The notes beneath the pieces are model-generated. The model was not told the DNA's origin, did no database searches, and saw only the letters and a program-made list of their open reading frames with translations. Position numbers and translations under genes: made by a program. Of a stretch of DNA of 64,000 nt, positions 46,694 to 56,861 are shown piece by piece (positions within the stretch are counted from its first letter, which is position 1; every line of letters begins with the position of its first letter). Source of the DNA: Flavobacterium lindanitolerans (GTDB lineage Bacteria > Bacteroidota > Bacteroidia > Flavobacteriales > Flavobacteriaceae); contig NZ_PJND01000008.1 in assembly GCF_002846575.1 (NCBI RefSeq), positions 310,001 to 374,000 on the forward strand, in the 5' to 3' direction.

Positions 46694-49600
46694 ATGAAGT
46701 CAAACTTTTTCCTCATTGCTTTCCTCCTGATTTCATCTTTCTGCTATTCGCAGGAGTATGAAATAAGTGGTAAGGTAACTGAAGCTCAAACAGGACTGCC
46801 ACTACCTGGAGCAACTGTCGTCGTAAAAAACGGGACATTACAAACAATAGCGGATTTAGATGGAAACTTTCAGATTTCCGGCGTTCCATCGGGTGCTACT
46901 TTAGTATTTAGCTACGTTGGATTCACTAAATATGAATTCAAGGTAACTAAAAACGAAACAATCACGGTAACACTGAATCCTGATGCGGAATCACTCGAAG
47001 AAGTTGTGGTGATTGGTTACGGAAGCCAAACCAAAAGAGAAGTAACAGGAGCTGTTGGAGTTGTAAGCAGCAAAAATCTTGAAGATTTGCGTCCGGTGAA
47101 AATCGAACAGGCTTTACAGGGAACTGTTTCCGGAGTGAATGTAACTACACAATCCGGAAGACCCGGCGGAAATCTTGATGTCAGAATCAGGGGTATCGCC
47201 ACAAACGGTGAAAACAGACCAACCTTTATAGTAGACGGTAACATCATTAAAGATATCGGATTGCTGAATCCGAATGATATTGAAAGCCTTACCGTATTGA
47301 AAGATGCACAGGCAGCCATTTACGGAACTATTGGTGCCAATGGTGTTATCCTCATCACTACCAAAACAGGGAAGAAAAACTCAAAAACAAGAATTTCCTA
47401 CAACACTTACATGGGTTCACAGGAAACCAGCAGAAAACTTCCATTATTAAATGCAACAGAATACGGACTGTTATTGAATGAAAGCTATGCCAATGCGGGC
47501 AGTCCGCTACCATTTCCTAATGTTTCTGCACTTGGAAAAGGAACCGATTGGCAGGACGAGGTTTTTGACACCGGAGTACCAATCGTTAGCCACGACCTTT
47601 CGGCCAGCGGTGGTTCAGACAAAGTTACCTACAACATTAGCGGCTCGCATTTAGATCAGGGCGGTATCATTGGCGGCTATAAATCCAATTTCTTGAGAAA
47701 TACAGCGCGTTTGAACCTTAATGCTGACCTGACAGACAAATTAAGAGCCAAAGCAAACGTAATGTACCTGTATACCAGTTCACGAACTTTCAACGAAAAT
47801 GCTTTGGGTTCGGTTTTATTTAATGCAATTAACACACCTTCCATCTATAAGCCTTATGACCAGAACGGAAATCTTACCCTATTGCCAAGCGGCGATGTGA
47901 ATATTCCGGGTAGTAATATCGGTTTTGAGGTTATTAACCCATTAGCACAGATTGAAAACACTTTTAATTCCTATAACCTTAAAAGAGTTAGCGGTTCCTT
48001 TGCTTTGGAATATGACGTAATTAAAGATTTGACTGTTACGGGCCGTATTGGTTTTGAAACGTCAAACAGCGAAGGAAAAACCTTTAATAAGCTTATCAAT
48101 TATGGTCCGGGAAAAGTCTTTAACAATCCGCGAAGCAGCGTAGACCAAAGTGCAGTCAATGACAACAGCTATACGTTTGATTTATTTGCAACTTATAAAA
48201 AGACATTGGCCGAAAACCACAATTTTGCACTAACAGCCGGTACAACCGTTTTTAAAGAATATGGAAACGGATTGAACGCAACCGGATTTGACGTACCAAA
48301 CAATTCATGGCAATTTGCCGATATTTCTCTGACAACTGGTTATGTTGACAGAAAAGCAGCAGGTTCCTATGCTTATGACGAAAGAAGATTATCACATTTC
48401 GGAAGATTGCAATACGATTATAAAGGTAAATATTTATTATCTGCCATGATTCGTAGAGATTTGTCTACCAAATTCGGACCTTCCAATCGTGTAGCTTATT
48501 TCCCTTCTTTCACGGCGGGCTGGGTGATTTCTGACGAAAGCTTCTTTCCTGAATCAAAAACTATCAATTTCCTGAAATTAAGAGGAAGTTACGGAACCCT
48601 TGGTAACGACCAGATTAAATCAAATGCTTATATCTCATTATTGGGTGGCGAAGCCACTTACATCTTTAACGGTCAGCTCGTTAACGGAAATGCTATTGGA
48701 TTACTGGCCAATCCGGATGTTAAATGGGAAGAGGCCAGAAAATTCGATGTAGGTTTGGATTTCCGCCTATTCAACAATAAAGTTGAAATCGCTACCGATT
48801 ATTTTATCGATACCCGAAAAGACCTTCTGATTGTAAATGTGCCTATTAGTGCCATAACAGGTATTGCAGCTCCTGGAGCATCTTCGCCTGTAATCAATGC
48901 CGGAAGTGTTAGAAACAAAGGTTTTGAATTTGCAATAAACTATAGAGAGCAGGTATCAGACAACTTCTCTTTCAACATCAACTATAATGTTACCACACTA
49001 AAGAACGAAGTCACTGAAGTCAATAACGGCACCGGATTTATTGAAGGTGGTCTCTTCGGAACAAGCACCCTAACTTCAAGAATGCAGGTTGGTCACGAAA
49101 TGGGATACTTCTACGGTTATAAAACCAACGGTATTTTCCAGAATCAGGATGAAGTTGACGCGCATCCGTCACAACTGGCTTTAGGAGCAGAAGCAAAACC
49201 GGGTGACCTGCGTTTTGTAGACGTCAATGGCGATAACAAAATCGATGCTAATGACAGAACTGACCTGGGAAGTCCAATTCCGGACGTGACAATGGGACTG
49301 AACTTCAGCCTGAACTACAAAGGTTTTGATTTCACTGCTTATGCTTTCGCATCTATCGGAAACGACATGGTAAGAGCTTATGAAAGAACCCAGAATGACG
49401 TTAACAGAATGAACTATACATTAGGCAGATGGACAGGCGAAGGCTCAACCAACAGCGTTCCCAGAGTAACTACGGCGGCTACAGCCAACAATGTATTCTC
49501 TGACTATTTTGTTGAAGATGCTTCGTATTTGAGAATCCAGAATGTACAATTAGGCTATACGATAAATTCAGCCTTTACAGAAAAGGCAGGAATATCCAAA

Positions 49601-49759
49601 TTGAGAATTTATACCGGCGTTAACAACCTTTACACTTTTACAAAGTATATGGGTTATGACCCTGGAGCTTCAAATGGAAATCCGATTGGCGGTGGTGTTG
49701 ACAATGGGTTCTACCCAATACCAAGAACGTATTTGTTTGGTGTAAATGTTAATTTTTAA
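46694..49759 (+). CDS. susC: SusC/RagA-family TonB-linked outer-membrane transporter
   Basis: 1021 residues. Signal MKSNFFLIAFLLISSFCYSQ. A carboxypeptidase-regulatory-like domain follows at about 22-105 (GKVTEAQTGLPLPGATVVV), then the EEVVVIGYGSQTKREVTGAV segment before the plug (about 110-220, with VDGNIIKDI and GVILITTKTG). The 22-stranded barrel extends from about 230 to the C-terminus, ending PRTYLFGVNVNF. It imports oligosaccharides in a TonB-dependent way together with the SusD homologue that begins four bases after its stop. By context the likely cargo is beta-1,3-glucan fragments. Confidence 0.97.
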   Translation: MKSNFFLIAFLLISSFCYSQEYEISGKVTEAQTGLPLPGATVVVKNGTLQTIADLDGNFQISGVPSGATLVFSYVGFTKYEFKVTKNETITVTLNPDAESLEEVVVIGYGSQTKREVTGAVGVVSSKNLEDLRPVKIEQALQGTVSGVNVTTQSGRPGGNLDVRIRGIATNGENRPTFIVDGNIIKDIGLLNPNDIESLTVLKDAQAAIYGTIGANGVILITTKTGKKNSKTRISYNTYMGSQETSRKLPLLNATEYGLLLNESYANAGSPLPFPNVSALGKGTDWQDEVFDTGVPIVSHDLSASGGSDKVTYNISGSHLDQGGIIGGYKSNFLRNTARLNLNADLTDKLRAKANVMYLYTSSRTFNENALGSVLFNAINTPSIYKPYDQNGNLTLLPSGDVNIPGSNIGFEVINPLAQIENTFNSYNLKRVSGSFALEYDVIKDLTVTGRIGFETSNSEGKTFNKLINYGPGKVFNNPRSSVDQSAVNDNSYTFDLFATYKKTLAENHNFALTAGTTVFKEYGNGLNATGFDVPNNSWQFADISLTTGYVDRKAAGSYAYDERRLSHFGRLQYDYKGKYLLSAMIRRDLSTKFGPSNRVAYFPSFTAGWVISDESFFPESKTINFLKLRGSYGTLGNDQIKSNAYISLLGGEATYIFNGQLVNGNAIGLLANPDVKWEEARKFDVGLDFRLFNNKVEIATDYFIDTRKDLLIVNVPISAITGIAAPGASSPVINAGSVRNKGFEFAINYREQVSDNFSFNINYNVTTLKNEVTEVNNGTGFIEGGLFGTSTLTSRMQVGHEMGYFYGYKTNGIFQNQDEVDAHPSQLALGAEAKPGDLRFVDVNGDNKIDANDRTDLGSPIPDVTMGLNFSLNYKGFDFTAYAFASIGNDMVRAYERTQNDVNRMNYTLGRWTGEGSTNSVPRVTTAATANNVFSDYFVEDASYLRIQNVQLGYTINSAFTEKAGISKLRIYTGVNNLYTFTKYMGYDPGASNGNPIGGGVDNGFYPIPRTYLFGVNVNF

Positions 49760-49762
49760 TTG

Positions 49763-51247
49763 ATGACAAAAATGAAAAAGAATATAATCACAGCCTTTAT
49801 GGCACTAACGCTCCTCACTACCGTTTCTTGCGGAGATGATTTTATTGACAGGGAAGTTCCCTATTCTATTGGGGCAGACAATTATTTCAATAATGAGCAG
49901 GAATATCACAATGCGCTGATAGCTGCTTACGATATATTACAATCTACCTATGTGAATGTTTTGTTGGGCGAAATTGCTTCAGACAATACGTTGTCCGGTG
50001 GAGAAAGTGCGAATGACGTTATCGGATTCCAGCAGGTAGACGAAATGATACATACGCCTGTGAATGCCAACGTAAAAAACATATGGGACTGGATGTTTGC
50101 AGGAGTCAACAGAGCCAGCTACATCATGGAATTCAAAGACAAGACTGATTTCCCTAACAAACCTCAGATTATTGCGGAAGCCCGTTTCCTGAGAGCCTAT
50201 TTTCAGTTTGAATTGGTAAAATGGTTTGGAGGTATTCCATTGAAACAGGATGCACGATTTAAACTGGGTGATGAAAAGACCATTCCAAGGTCATCAAAAG
50301 CAGAAGTATACGCTTCTATTGAAAATGACCTGATTTTGGCCATTGCCGATTTAAGTCCGACTGCTCCACAGGTGGGACGTGTTACAAAAGGTGCGGCTCA
50401 GGCTTTATTAGGAAAAGTATACCTCTATCAGGACAAATTTGATTTGGCTGCCCAGACATTGGAAAATCTGATTACGGTAACCGGAGGCTATTCACTAATC
50501 TCAAACTACGATACTATTTTTGAAGAAGCACAGGAAAACGGGGTTGAATCTGTTTTTGAAATACAGTATACTGATGTTGAAGGTGCAGGATTCGAATGTC
50601 TTCAATGTAGTGAAGGAAACGTTGCCGTAGGATTCAACGGTCCAAGAAATTATTCCGGACCAAGATTTTCATCAGGATACAGCTTTAATGTGCCAACACA
50701 GGAAGCGGTAGACATTTACGAAGCAGGCGACCTGAGAAAAGATGTTGCAATTTTGGATATTGCAGCCTGGGCTACAGCAACAGGGGCTACCTACGGTGTA
50801 GGCTACAAGCATACAGGATATTTTAACAAAAAATACATTCCAAGAACCCGAAGTGCCAATGCAGCCGGAGACTTGAACCTGACCAACCCAAACAATTACA
50901 GAGCTATCCGTTATGCTGATGTGCTTTTGATGGCAGCAGAAGCCTTTAACAGAGGCGGAATTGACGATACAAAAGCAAGATTCTACCTTAACCAGGTAAG
51001 AAGACGTGCCTTTGGAGATACCAACCATGATATCAACGGAACCGGAACAACGCTTACTTCACTGATATGGCAGGAAAGAAGAAGAGAACTTATGGGCGAA
51101 GGACACCGTTTCTTTGACCTTGTAAGAACCGGAAGGGCAGCAATTGAAATCGACGGCTTTACTGCTGACAAAAATGAAGTCTTCCCTATTCCTTTCGAAG
51201 AAATTCAGTTTTCAGCCGGAAACTGGCAGCAAAATCCCGGATACTAA
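49763..51247 (+). CDS. susD: SusD/RagB-family nutrient-binding lipoprotein
   Basis: 494 residues from ATG 49763; a later in-frame ATG at 49772 is also possible. The lipoprotein signal ends LLTTVSC. TPR-type helices form the body (EARFLRAYFQFELVKWFGGIP, KGAAQALLGKVYLYQ, RYADVLLMAAEAFNRGG; each a SusD landmark), and the C-terminus RRRELMGEGHRFFDLVRTG and IPFEEIQ is typical. It forms a lid over SusC and captures glycans at the cell surface. Confidence 0.96.
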   Translation: MTKMKKNIITAFMALTLLTTVSCGDDFIDREVPYSIGADNYFNNEQEYHNALIAAYDILQSTYVNVLLGEIASDNTLSGGESANDVIGFQQVDEMIHTPVNANVKNIWDWMFAGVNRASYIMEFKDKTDFPNKPQIIAEARFLRAYFQFELVKWFGGIPLKQDARFKLGDEKTIPRSSKAEVYASIENDLILAIADLSPTAPQVGRVTKGAAQALLGKVYLYQDKFDLAAQTLENLITVTGGYSLISNYDTIFEEAQENGVESVFEIQYTDVEGAGFECLQCSEGNVAVGFNGPRNYSGPRFSSGYSFNVPTQEAVDIYEAGDLRKDVAILDIAAWATATGATYGVGYKHTGYFNKKYIPRTRSANAAGDLNLTNPNNYRAIRYADVLLMAAEAFNRGGIDDTKARFYLNQVRRRAFGDTNHDINGTGTTLTSLIWQERRRELMGEGHRFFDLVRTGRAAIEIDGFTADKNEVFPIPFEEIQFSAGNWQQNPGY

Positions 51248-51259
51248 AATTTAAGACTT

Positions 51260-52816
51260 ATGAAAAAATTCAAATCAATAATAAGCTTAGTGTTGCTGAC
51301 AATCCTTATAGGATGTTCCGGCGACGATACGAGCCTTGATTCTGTTACAAACGCACCAGCACCAACCAACCTCTCAGCATTGTTTACCATCACACAGGAC
51401 AACTCCGGATTGGTAACCATCGCGCCAAGAGGTGAAGGACTGGTTAAGTATGATGTCTATTTTGGCGATGCTACGGCAGAGCCGGCAGAAGTTAATGTTG
51501 GAGGAACTGTAGACCACACTTACGCAGAAGGCCAATACAATGTGAAAATTGTAGCGACAGCCATCAACGGACTTACAAGCGAGGTTGAACTTCCTTTAAC
51601 GGTTGCCTTCAGGGCTCCTGAAAATCTGGATGTAACTATCACTCCGGTAGTTGGAGATTCCTTTTCCATAGGCGTCACAGCTTCTGCCGATTATGAAACT
51701 TTCTTTGCAGTCACTTTTGGTGAAGACCCGCAACAGGAGCCTGTACAATTCATGCAGGGCGACCCTGCTGTAACGCATACTTATGCCAACACGGGTACGT
51801 ATACCGTAACAGTAACGGCCTACAGTGGTGGTGTTGCTACTACAACCTATACTGAAAACGTGATTATCTCCAACCCTATCTTGCTACCCTTAACTTTTGA
51901 AAACGCAGCATTGAACTATTCTTTTAGCGATTTTGGAAACGTTACTACCAGCAAAGTAAATAACCCGGATGTTTCAGGAATCAACCTAAGCTCTAAAGTA
52001 GGAAGAACAGTAAAAAACAACGGAGCAGAAACCTGGGGAGGAACTACTATGGTTTTAGATAATCCGATTGACTTCTCAACTTTAAACAAATTCAGAATCA
52101 AAGTATGGTCGCCTCAGGTAGGCGCTGTTGTGAAGCTGAAAATAGAAAACCTTACAGATGCCGGAATCAACCATGAAGTGGACCAGGTTACTACAGTAGC
52201 GAATGCGTGGCAATATCTTACCTACGATTTTTCAGGAGTCAACACCTCACAATCGTATTCAAAAGTCATCCTGTTTTTTGACTTTGGAAACCCGGGTAAC
52301 GGAGCAAGCTATTACTTTGATGATATTTACCTGACAAACGGTGATGAACCTAAAACACTGCCATTGACATTTGAATCTTCCACAATCAATTATGGATTTG
52401 GGGATTTTGGAGGTGCTTTTGCCACAAAAGTTACCAATCCTAACCCTTCAGGAATAAACACCACGGCAAATGTTGCCCGTGTCGTGAAAAATGCCGGGGC
52501 AGAAGTTTGGGCCGGAACAGCAATTACGCTTACAGAGCCAATCGATTTCTCAGTATACCATAAAATAAAAATCAAAGTATGGTCGCCTCAGGCAGGAATA
52601 CCGGTACTGTTGAAACTCGAGAATTCGACAAATACAAACATCAACATCGAACTTCCGGTTACAACAACTGTTGCTAACGGTTGGGAAGAACTGACCTATG
52701 ATTTCACAGGAATCAATACTAATAATGCCTATCAGAATGTAGTGCTCTTCTTTGATTTCGGAACCAACGGTACCGGGGCAACCTACTACTTTGACGACGT
52801 CAAACTTTCAAATTAA
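51260..52816 (+). CDS. Surface glycan-binding lipoprotein (PKD domains plus tandem CBM-like modules)
   Basis: 518 residues. Lipobox LIGC at Cys 19. Two PKD/Ig-like domains (about 40-115 and 120-205, with VDHTYAEGQYNVKIVAT and VTHTYANTGTYTVTVTA) are followed by two tandem copies of a beta-jelly-roll module of about 150 residues (about 208-360 and 366-518). Each begins LPLTFE, contains G-x-TxT-L-P-IDFS and FRIKVWSPQ/KIKVWSPQ, and ends F-FG-x-G-x-Y-FDD. The module resembles carbohydrate-binding modules that recognise beta-glucans. Placed between susD and a GH16 glucanase, it is probably the SusE/F-like glycan-binding protein of this locus. Confidence 0.85.
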   Translation: MKKFKSIISLVLLTILIGCSGDDTSLDSVTNAPAPTNLSALFTITQDNSGLVTIAPRGEGLVKYDVYFGDATAEPAEVNVGGTVDHTYAEGQYNVKIVATAINGLTSEVELPLTVAFRAPENLDVTITPVVGDSFSIGVTASADYETFFAVTFGEDPQQEPVQFMQGDPAVTHTYANTGTYTVTVTAYSGGVATTTYTENVIISNPILLPLTFENAALNYSFSDFGNVTTSKVNNPDVSGINLSSKVGRTVKNNGAETWGGTTMVLDNPIDFSTLNKFRIKVWSPQVGAVVKLKIENLTDAGINHEVDQVTTVANAWQYLTYDFSGVNTSQSYSKVILFFDFGNPGNGASYYFDDIYLTNGDEPKTLPLTFESSTINYGFGDFGGAFATKVTNPNPSGINTTANVARVVKNAGAEVWAGTAITLTEPIDFSVYHKIKIKVWSPQAGIPVLLKLENSTNTNINIELPVTTTVANGWEELTYDFTGINTNNAYQNVVLFFDFGTNGTGATYYFDDVKLSN

Positions 52817-52821
52817 AAGGG

Positions 52822-54471
52822 ATGAAAAACATACTAAAAAATATCGGAAAATTAGCCCTGCTGCTAGCTATGGTCAGCAGCTGCCAGGATGACGACAAGA
52901 CTTTTGGCAGTCTCGATGCTCCAAAAAATATAGAATTAACCTATGAAATCGTAGGTAAAGATGCAGAACATCCGGATGGAGACGGTTCCGGAAAAGTAAT
53001 ATTAAAAGCAACCGCAGATAATGCTGTCAGCTTCAAATATCTTTTCAGTGACGGAACATCCCAAAATGCTCCGGGTGGGGTTTACACCAAAACCTTTACC
53101 CGCAACGGAGTAAACACCTACACCGTTAATGTAGTTGCTTTCGGAAAAGGCGGAACAGCCAGTAATACCTCATTTGAAGTTACCGTATTCAGTAATTTCT
53201 CAGACCCGGAAGCCATCACGCTTTTAACAAACGGAAGCTCCAAGAAATGGTATTGGGCTGCAGCCGTACCGGGCCATTTGGGTGTTGGTCAAAATGACGG
53301 GGATATTACGAAAAACTTCTATCCTAACTACTATGCTGCGGCTCCTTTTGAAAAAGCAGGTTCTCCGGACAGTAGCTGTCTGTATGACAATGAACTTCGT
53401 TTCTTCGTAGAAAACGGCGTTTTGAAATATGAATTAAATAATGGCGGTAAGACCTTCTTTAATGCTGCATTCTTAGGTGTTGGAGGTGGTTCAGGAGGCT
53501 CAGACCTTTGCCTGAACTACAATACCAGCGGTGTCAAAACAGTTGCCCTAAGTCCTAGTGAATCGCTGGTACCGGCAGATAAAAAACGTGGTACATCGAT
53601 GACCTTCTCTGACAATGGATTTATGGGGTACTACATCGGACAAAGTACTTATGAAATCATGGAGCTTACAGATAGCAAATTGGTTGTAAGAGCTGTTATG
53701 GGAGGCAATCCTGCCTTAGCCTGGTATCATACTTTCAGTAACCAGCCACCGGTTCAGGGAGGCGGAAATGACCCGGATTACACCAATATGGTTTGGAGTG
53801 ATGAATTTAATGTTGACGGCGCACCAGACCCTACAAAATGGTCTTACAATCTTGGCGCCGGCGGATGGGGCAACAGTGAGTTGCAACATTATACTGACAG
53901 ACTGGACAATGCGGTTGTTCAGGGAGGCGTATTGAAAATCATTGCTAAAGCAGAGAATTTCTCCGGTTCCAACTATACTTCTGCCCGATTGGTTACAGAA
54001 AACAAATTTGAGTTCAAATACGGTAAGGTTGAAGTAAGAGCCAAATTGCCTTCGGGCGGAGGAACATGGCCTGCTATATGGGCACTTGGTGAGAACTACG
54101 CTACCAATATCTGGCCGGCTTGCGGAGAAATTGATATCATGGAACACAAAGGCAATTCACCTAACACAATACACGGAACCCTACACTATCCGGGACGTTC
54201 TGGCGGAAATGCCGATACCGGAACCACAACGGCCAGCAATGTCTCATCAGAATTCCACATATATAAAGTGATATGGAGTCCAACGTCAATTAAATTCTAT
54301 ATTGACGACCAGCCGGCTTACCACTCATTTGTAAACTCGGCCTCTACCCCATTCAACAGTGATTTCTTCCTGATACTGAATGTGGCTATGGGAGGAACCT
54401 TTGGCGGAACTGTCGACCCTGCATTTACTCAATCTGCAATGGAAGTCGATTACGTAAGAGTCTACCAGTAA
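52822..54471 (+). CDS. GH16 endo-beta-glucanase lipoprotein (laminarinase-like)
   Basis: 549 residues. Lipobox MVSSC, Cys 21. A PKD-like domain lies at about 35-122, then an unassigned beta-rich module (about 130-305), and a GH16 catalytic domain at about 320-549. The active site is ACGEIDIMEHKG, with nucleophile E436 and acid/base E441; GTWPAIWALGE precedes it. GH16 enzymes with the EIDIME/EIDILE pattern commonly act on laminarin (beta-1,3-glucan), sometimes on mixed-linkage glucan. A surface lipoprotein enzyme of this kind would cut long glucans for uptake through SusCD. Confidence 0.92.
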   Translation: MKNILKNIGKLALLLAMVSSCQDDDKTFGSLDAPKNIELTYEIVGKDAEHPDGDGSGKVILKATADNAVSFKYLFSDGTSQNAPGGVYTKTFTRNGVNTYTVNVVAFGKGGTASNTSFEVTVFSNFSDPEAITLLTNGSSKKWYWAAAVPGHLGVGQNDGDITKNFYPNYYAAAPFEKAGSPDSSCLYDNELRFFVENGVLKYELNNGGKTFFNAAFLGVGGGSGGSDLCLNYNTSGVKTVALSPSESLVPADKKRGTSMTFSDNGFMGYYIGQSTYEIMELTDSKLVVRAVMGGNPALAWYHTFSNQPPVQGGGNDPDYTNMVWSDEFNVDGAPDPTKWSYNLGAGGWGNSELQHYTDRLDNAVVQGGVLKIIAKAENFSGSNYTSARLVTENKFEFKYGKVEVRAKLPSGGGTWPAIWALGENYATNIWPACGEIDIMEHKGNSPNTIHGTLHYPGRSGGNADTGTTTASNVSSEFHIYKVIWSPTSIKFYIDDQPAYHSFVNSASTPFNSDFFLILNVAMGGTFGGTVDPAFTQSAMEVDYVRVYQ

Positions 54472-54489
54472 TCCAACTCTTACGCTTCT

Positions 54490-54524
54490 AATCAGGGAGG
54501 TTAGCTTTGCTGGCCTTCTTGATT
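54490..54524 (+). other. Strand-specific RNA hairpin before the GH3 gene
   Basis: AATCAGGGAGGTTAGC and GCTGGCCTTCTTGATT pair over 16 bases around TTT if G-U pairs are allowed (four). The G-U pairs hold only in the plus-strand transcript. No U tract follows. A TAnnTTTG-like TAGCTTTG (54502-54509) falls in the loop region, so it could instead be a promoter element. Confidence 0.45.
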
Positions 54525-54556
54525 ATTGCCTATCATAAAATTTCGAAACCAATAAA

Positions 54557-56851
54557 ATGAAATACAAAACAATACGATACGGATTTGCCGCAGCCGTGCT
54601 TTTGGCTATGGGATGCAGCAGCTCCAGACAACATAACTTTTCAGAAAAAAACAGGCTTCCCATAGACCGGAAAGTAGACTCTGTATTAAAGCTGATGACT
54701 TTGGAAGAAAAAGTCGGTCAGATGAACCAATACAACGGCTTTTGGGATGTTACCGGACCGGTTCCTAAAGACGGGCAGGCTGCAAAAAAATACGAAAACC
54801 TCAAAAAAGGACTCGTAGGCTCCATGCTCAACGTCCGTGGAGTTAAAGACGTAAGAGCTTTGCAGAAAATTGCGGTAGAAGAAACCCGCTTAGGCATTCC
54901 GTTAATTTTTGGCTTTGATGTCGTTCACGGTTATAAAACCATTAGTCCTATTCCATTGGCAGAAGCCGCTTCATGGGATTTGGAAGCCATGAAAAAATCA
55001 GCCGAGATTGCCGCAGCAGAATCTGCCGTAGCCGGATTGAACTGGACTTTTGCTCCTATGGTTGATATTTCCAGAGATGCCCGTTGGGGACGTGTTATGG
55101 AAGGTGCCGGTGAAGATCCTTACCTCGGAAGCCAGATTGCAATAGCCCGTGTGAAAGGATTCCAGGGCGACAAATTCAATGAATTCCGCCTGGCTGCCTG
55201 TACAAAACACTTTGCAGGATACGGTTTTGCCGAATCAGGCCGTGATTACAATACGGTTGACATCAGCGATAATACGCTGCACAATATCATTTTGCCACCG
55301 TTTAAAGCAACCGTTGATGCCGGTGTGTTGACTTTCATGAACTCGTTCAACGAGTTGGAAGGAATTCCGGCCACCGGAAACAGCTATCTCCAAAGAGAGC
55401 TGCTTAAAAAAGACTGGAAATTTGATGGTTTTGTGGTTTCAGACTGGGGCTCGCTGGGTGAAATGATTCCCCACGGTTACGCAAAAGACCTTAAAGATGC
55501 TGCCATGAAAGCCGCCAATGCAGGTTCAGATATGGATATGGAATCTTACGGTTATGTAAGCCATTTGGCAGATTTGGTCAAAGAAGGTAAAGTTTCTGAA
55601 GACAAAATCGATGGTGCCGTGCGAAGAATCTTAAAAGTAAAATTTGAATTGGGGCTTTTCGACAATCCTTATAAATATTGCGATGAAAACCGCGAAAAAG
55701 AATACACTGGCAAAAAAGAATTCCATGAGGGTGTTCTGGACATGGCAAAAAAATCAATCGTGCTCCTGAAAAATGAAAACAGCCTGCTTCCTCTAAAAAA
55801 ACAAGGACAGAAAATTGCGGTTATCGGGGCATTGGCTAACGACAAAACCAGTCCGTTAGGAAGCTGGAGAATTGGTGCCGACGACAATACTGCCGTTTCT
55901 TTCCTGGAAGGGATGGCCAACTACAAAGGCAACCAGATTATTTATGAAAAAGGAGCCGATGTAGCTCTTGGTGAGCCGAGATTTATGCTGGAAACAAAAA
56001 TAAATACGACTGACAAAAGCGGTTTTGAAAAAGCCATAGCAGCTGCAAAACAAGCCGATGTGGTTATTATGGTATTAGGCGAACACGGACTGCAAAGCGG
56101 TGAAGGACGAAGCCGAAGCGACATTACGCTTCCGGGTGTACAACAGGAACTGCTGGAAGCAGTTTACAAAGCCAATCCGAATATTGTACTCGTATTGCAA
56201 AACGGACGTCCACTGGCTATTCCATGGGCCGCAAAAAATATTCCCGCCATTGTTGAAGCCTGGCATTTAGGAACACAAAGCGGCCATGCCATTGCCCAGG
56301 TATTGTATGGAGATTATAATCCTAGCGGCAAACTGCCAATGACTTTTCCTAGAAATGTAGGCCAGCTTCCTATCTATTATAATTATAAAAACACCGGAAG
56401 ACCGTCTACAGACAATCCGGAAAGCGTATTCTGGTCACATTATACAGATATTGAAAACACGCCGCTATATCCTTTCGGATACGGACTGAGCTATTCTAAA
56501 TTTGAATATTCGAACCTGAAACTTGATACAAAGACATTACATAAAAACGGAAAAATAAAAGTTTCTGTCGATGTAAAAAACAACAGTACGGTTGACGGAA
56601 AAGAAGTCGTACAATTATACATCAGAGATTTGATAGCCAGTGCTACGCGACCTGTAAGAGAATTGAAAGGTTTTGAGCTTACCGAAATAAAAGCAGGACA
56701 AACCAAAACTGTCACGTTTACCATTACCGAAAAAACCATCGAATTCTATTCAGCCAGAAAAATATGGGAAGCCGAACCCGGAGACTTCCAGTTATTCGTA
56801 GGTGGCAGCTCTATGGCGACATTACAGGCCGATTTCAATTACAGCAACTAA
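54557..56851 (+). CDS. bglX: GH3 beta-glucosidase lipoprotein (BglX-like)
   Basis: 764 residues. Lipobox LLAMGC, Cys 20. The GH3 barrel spans about 35-370, with KHFAGYG and the nucleophile D296 in GFVVSDWGS. The second alpha/beta domain (about 390-620) has VIMVLGEHGLQSGEGRSR with a likely acid/base Glu. A fibronectin III-like domain (about 665-760) closes the protein (GKEVVQLYIRD, RELKGFELTEIKAG). It probably cleaves glucose from the ends of beta-glucan oligosaccharides after GH16 hydrolysis. It lies 85 bases after the GH16 gene. Confidence 0.95.
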   Translation: MKYKTIRYGFAAAVLLAMGCSSSRQHNFSEKNRLPIDRKVDSVLKLMTLEEKVGQMNQYNGFWDVTGPVPKDGQAAKKYENLKKGLVGSMLNVRGVKDVRALQKIAVEETRLGIPLIFGFDVVHGYKTISPIPLAEAASWDLEAMKKSAEIAAAESAVAGLNWTFAPMVDISRDARWGRVMEGAGEDPYLGSQIAIARVKGFQGDKFNEFRLAACTKHFAGYGFAESGRDYNTVDISDNTLHNIILPPFKATVDAGVLTFMNSFNELEGIPATGNSYLQRELLKKDWKFDGFVVSDWGSLGEMIPHGYAKDLKDAAMKAANAGSDMDMESYGYVSHLADLVKEGKVSEDKIDGAVRRILKVKFELGLFDNPYKYCDENREKEYTGKKEFHEGVLDMAKKSIVLLKNENSLLPLKKQGQKIAVIGALANDKTSPLGSWRIGADDNTAVSFLEGMANYKGNQIIYEKGADVALGEPRFMLETKINTTDKSGFEKAIAAAKQADVVIMVLGEHGLQSGEGRSRSDITLPGVQQELLEAVYKANPNIVLVLQNGRPLAIPWAAKNIPAIVEAWHLGTQSGHAIAQVLYGDYNPSGKLPMTFPRNVGQLPIYYNYKNTGRPSTDNPESVFWSHYTDIENTPLYPFGYGLSYSKFEYSNLKLDTKTLHKNGKIKVSVDVKNNSTVDGKEVVQLYIRDLIASATRPVRELKGFELTEIKAGQTKTVTFTITEKTIEFYSARKIWEAEPGDFQLFVGGSSMATLQADFNYSN

Positions 56852-56861
56852 AAAAATCATC

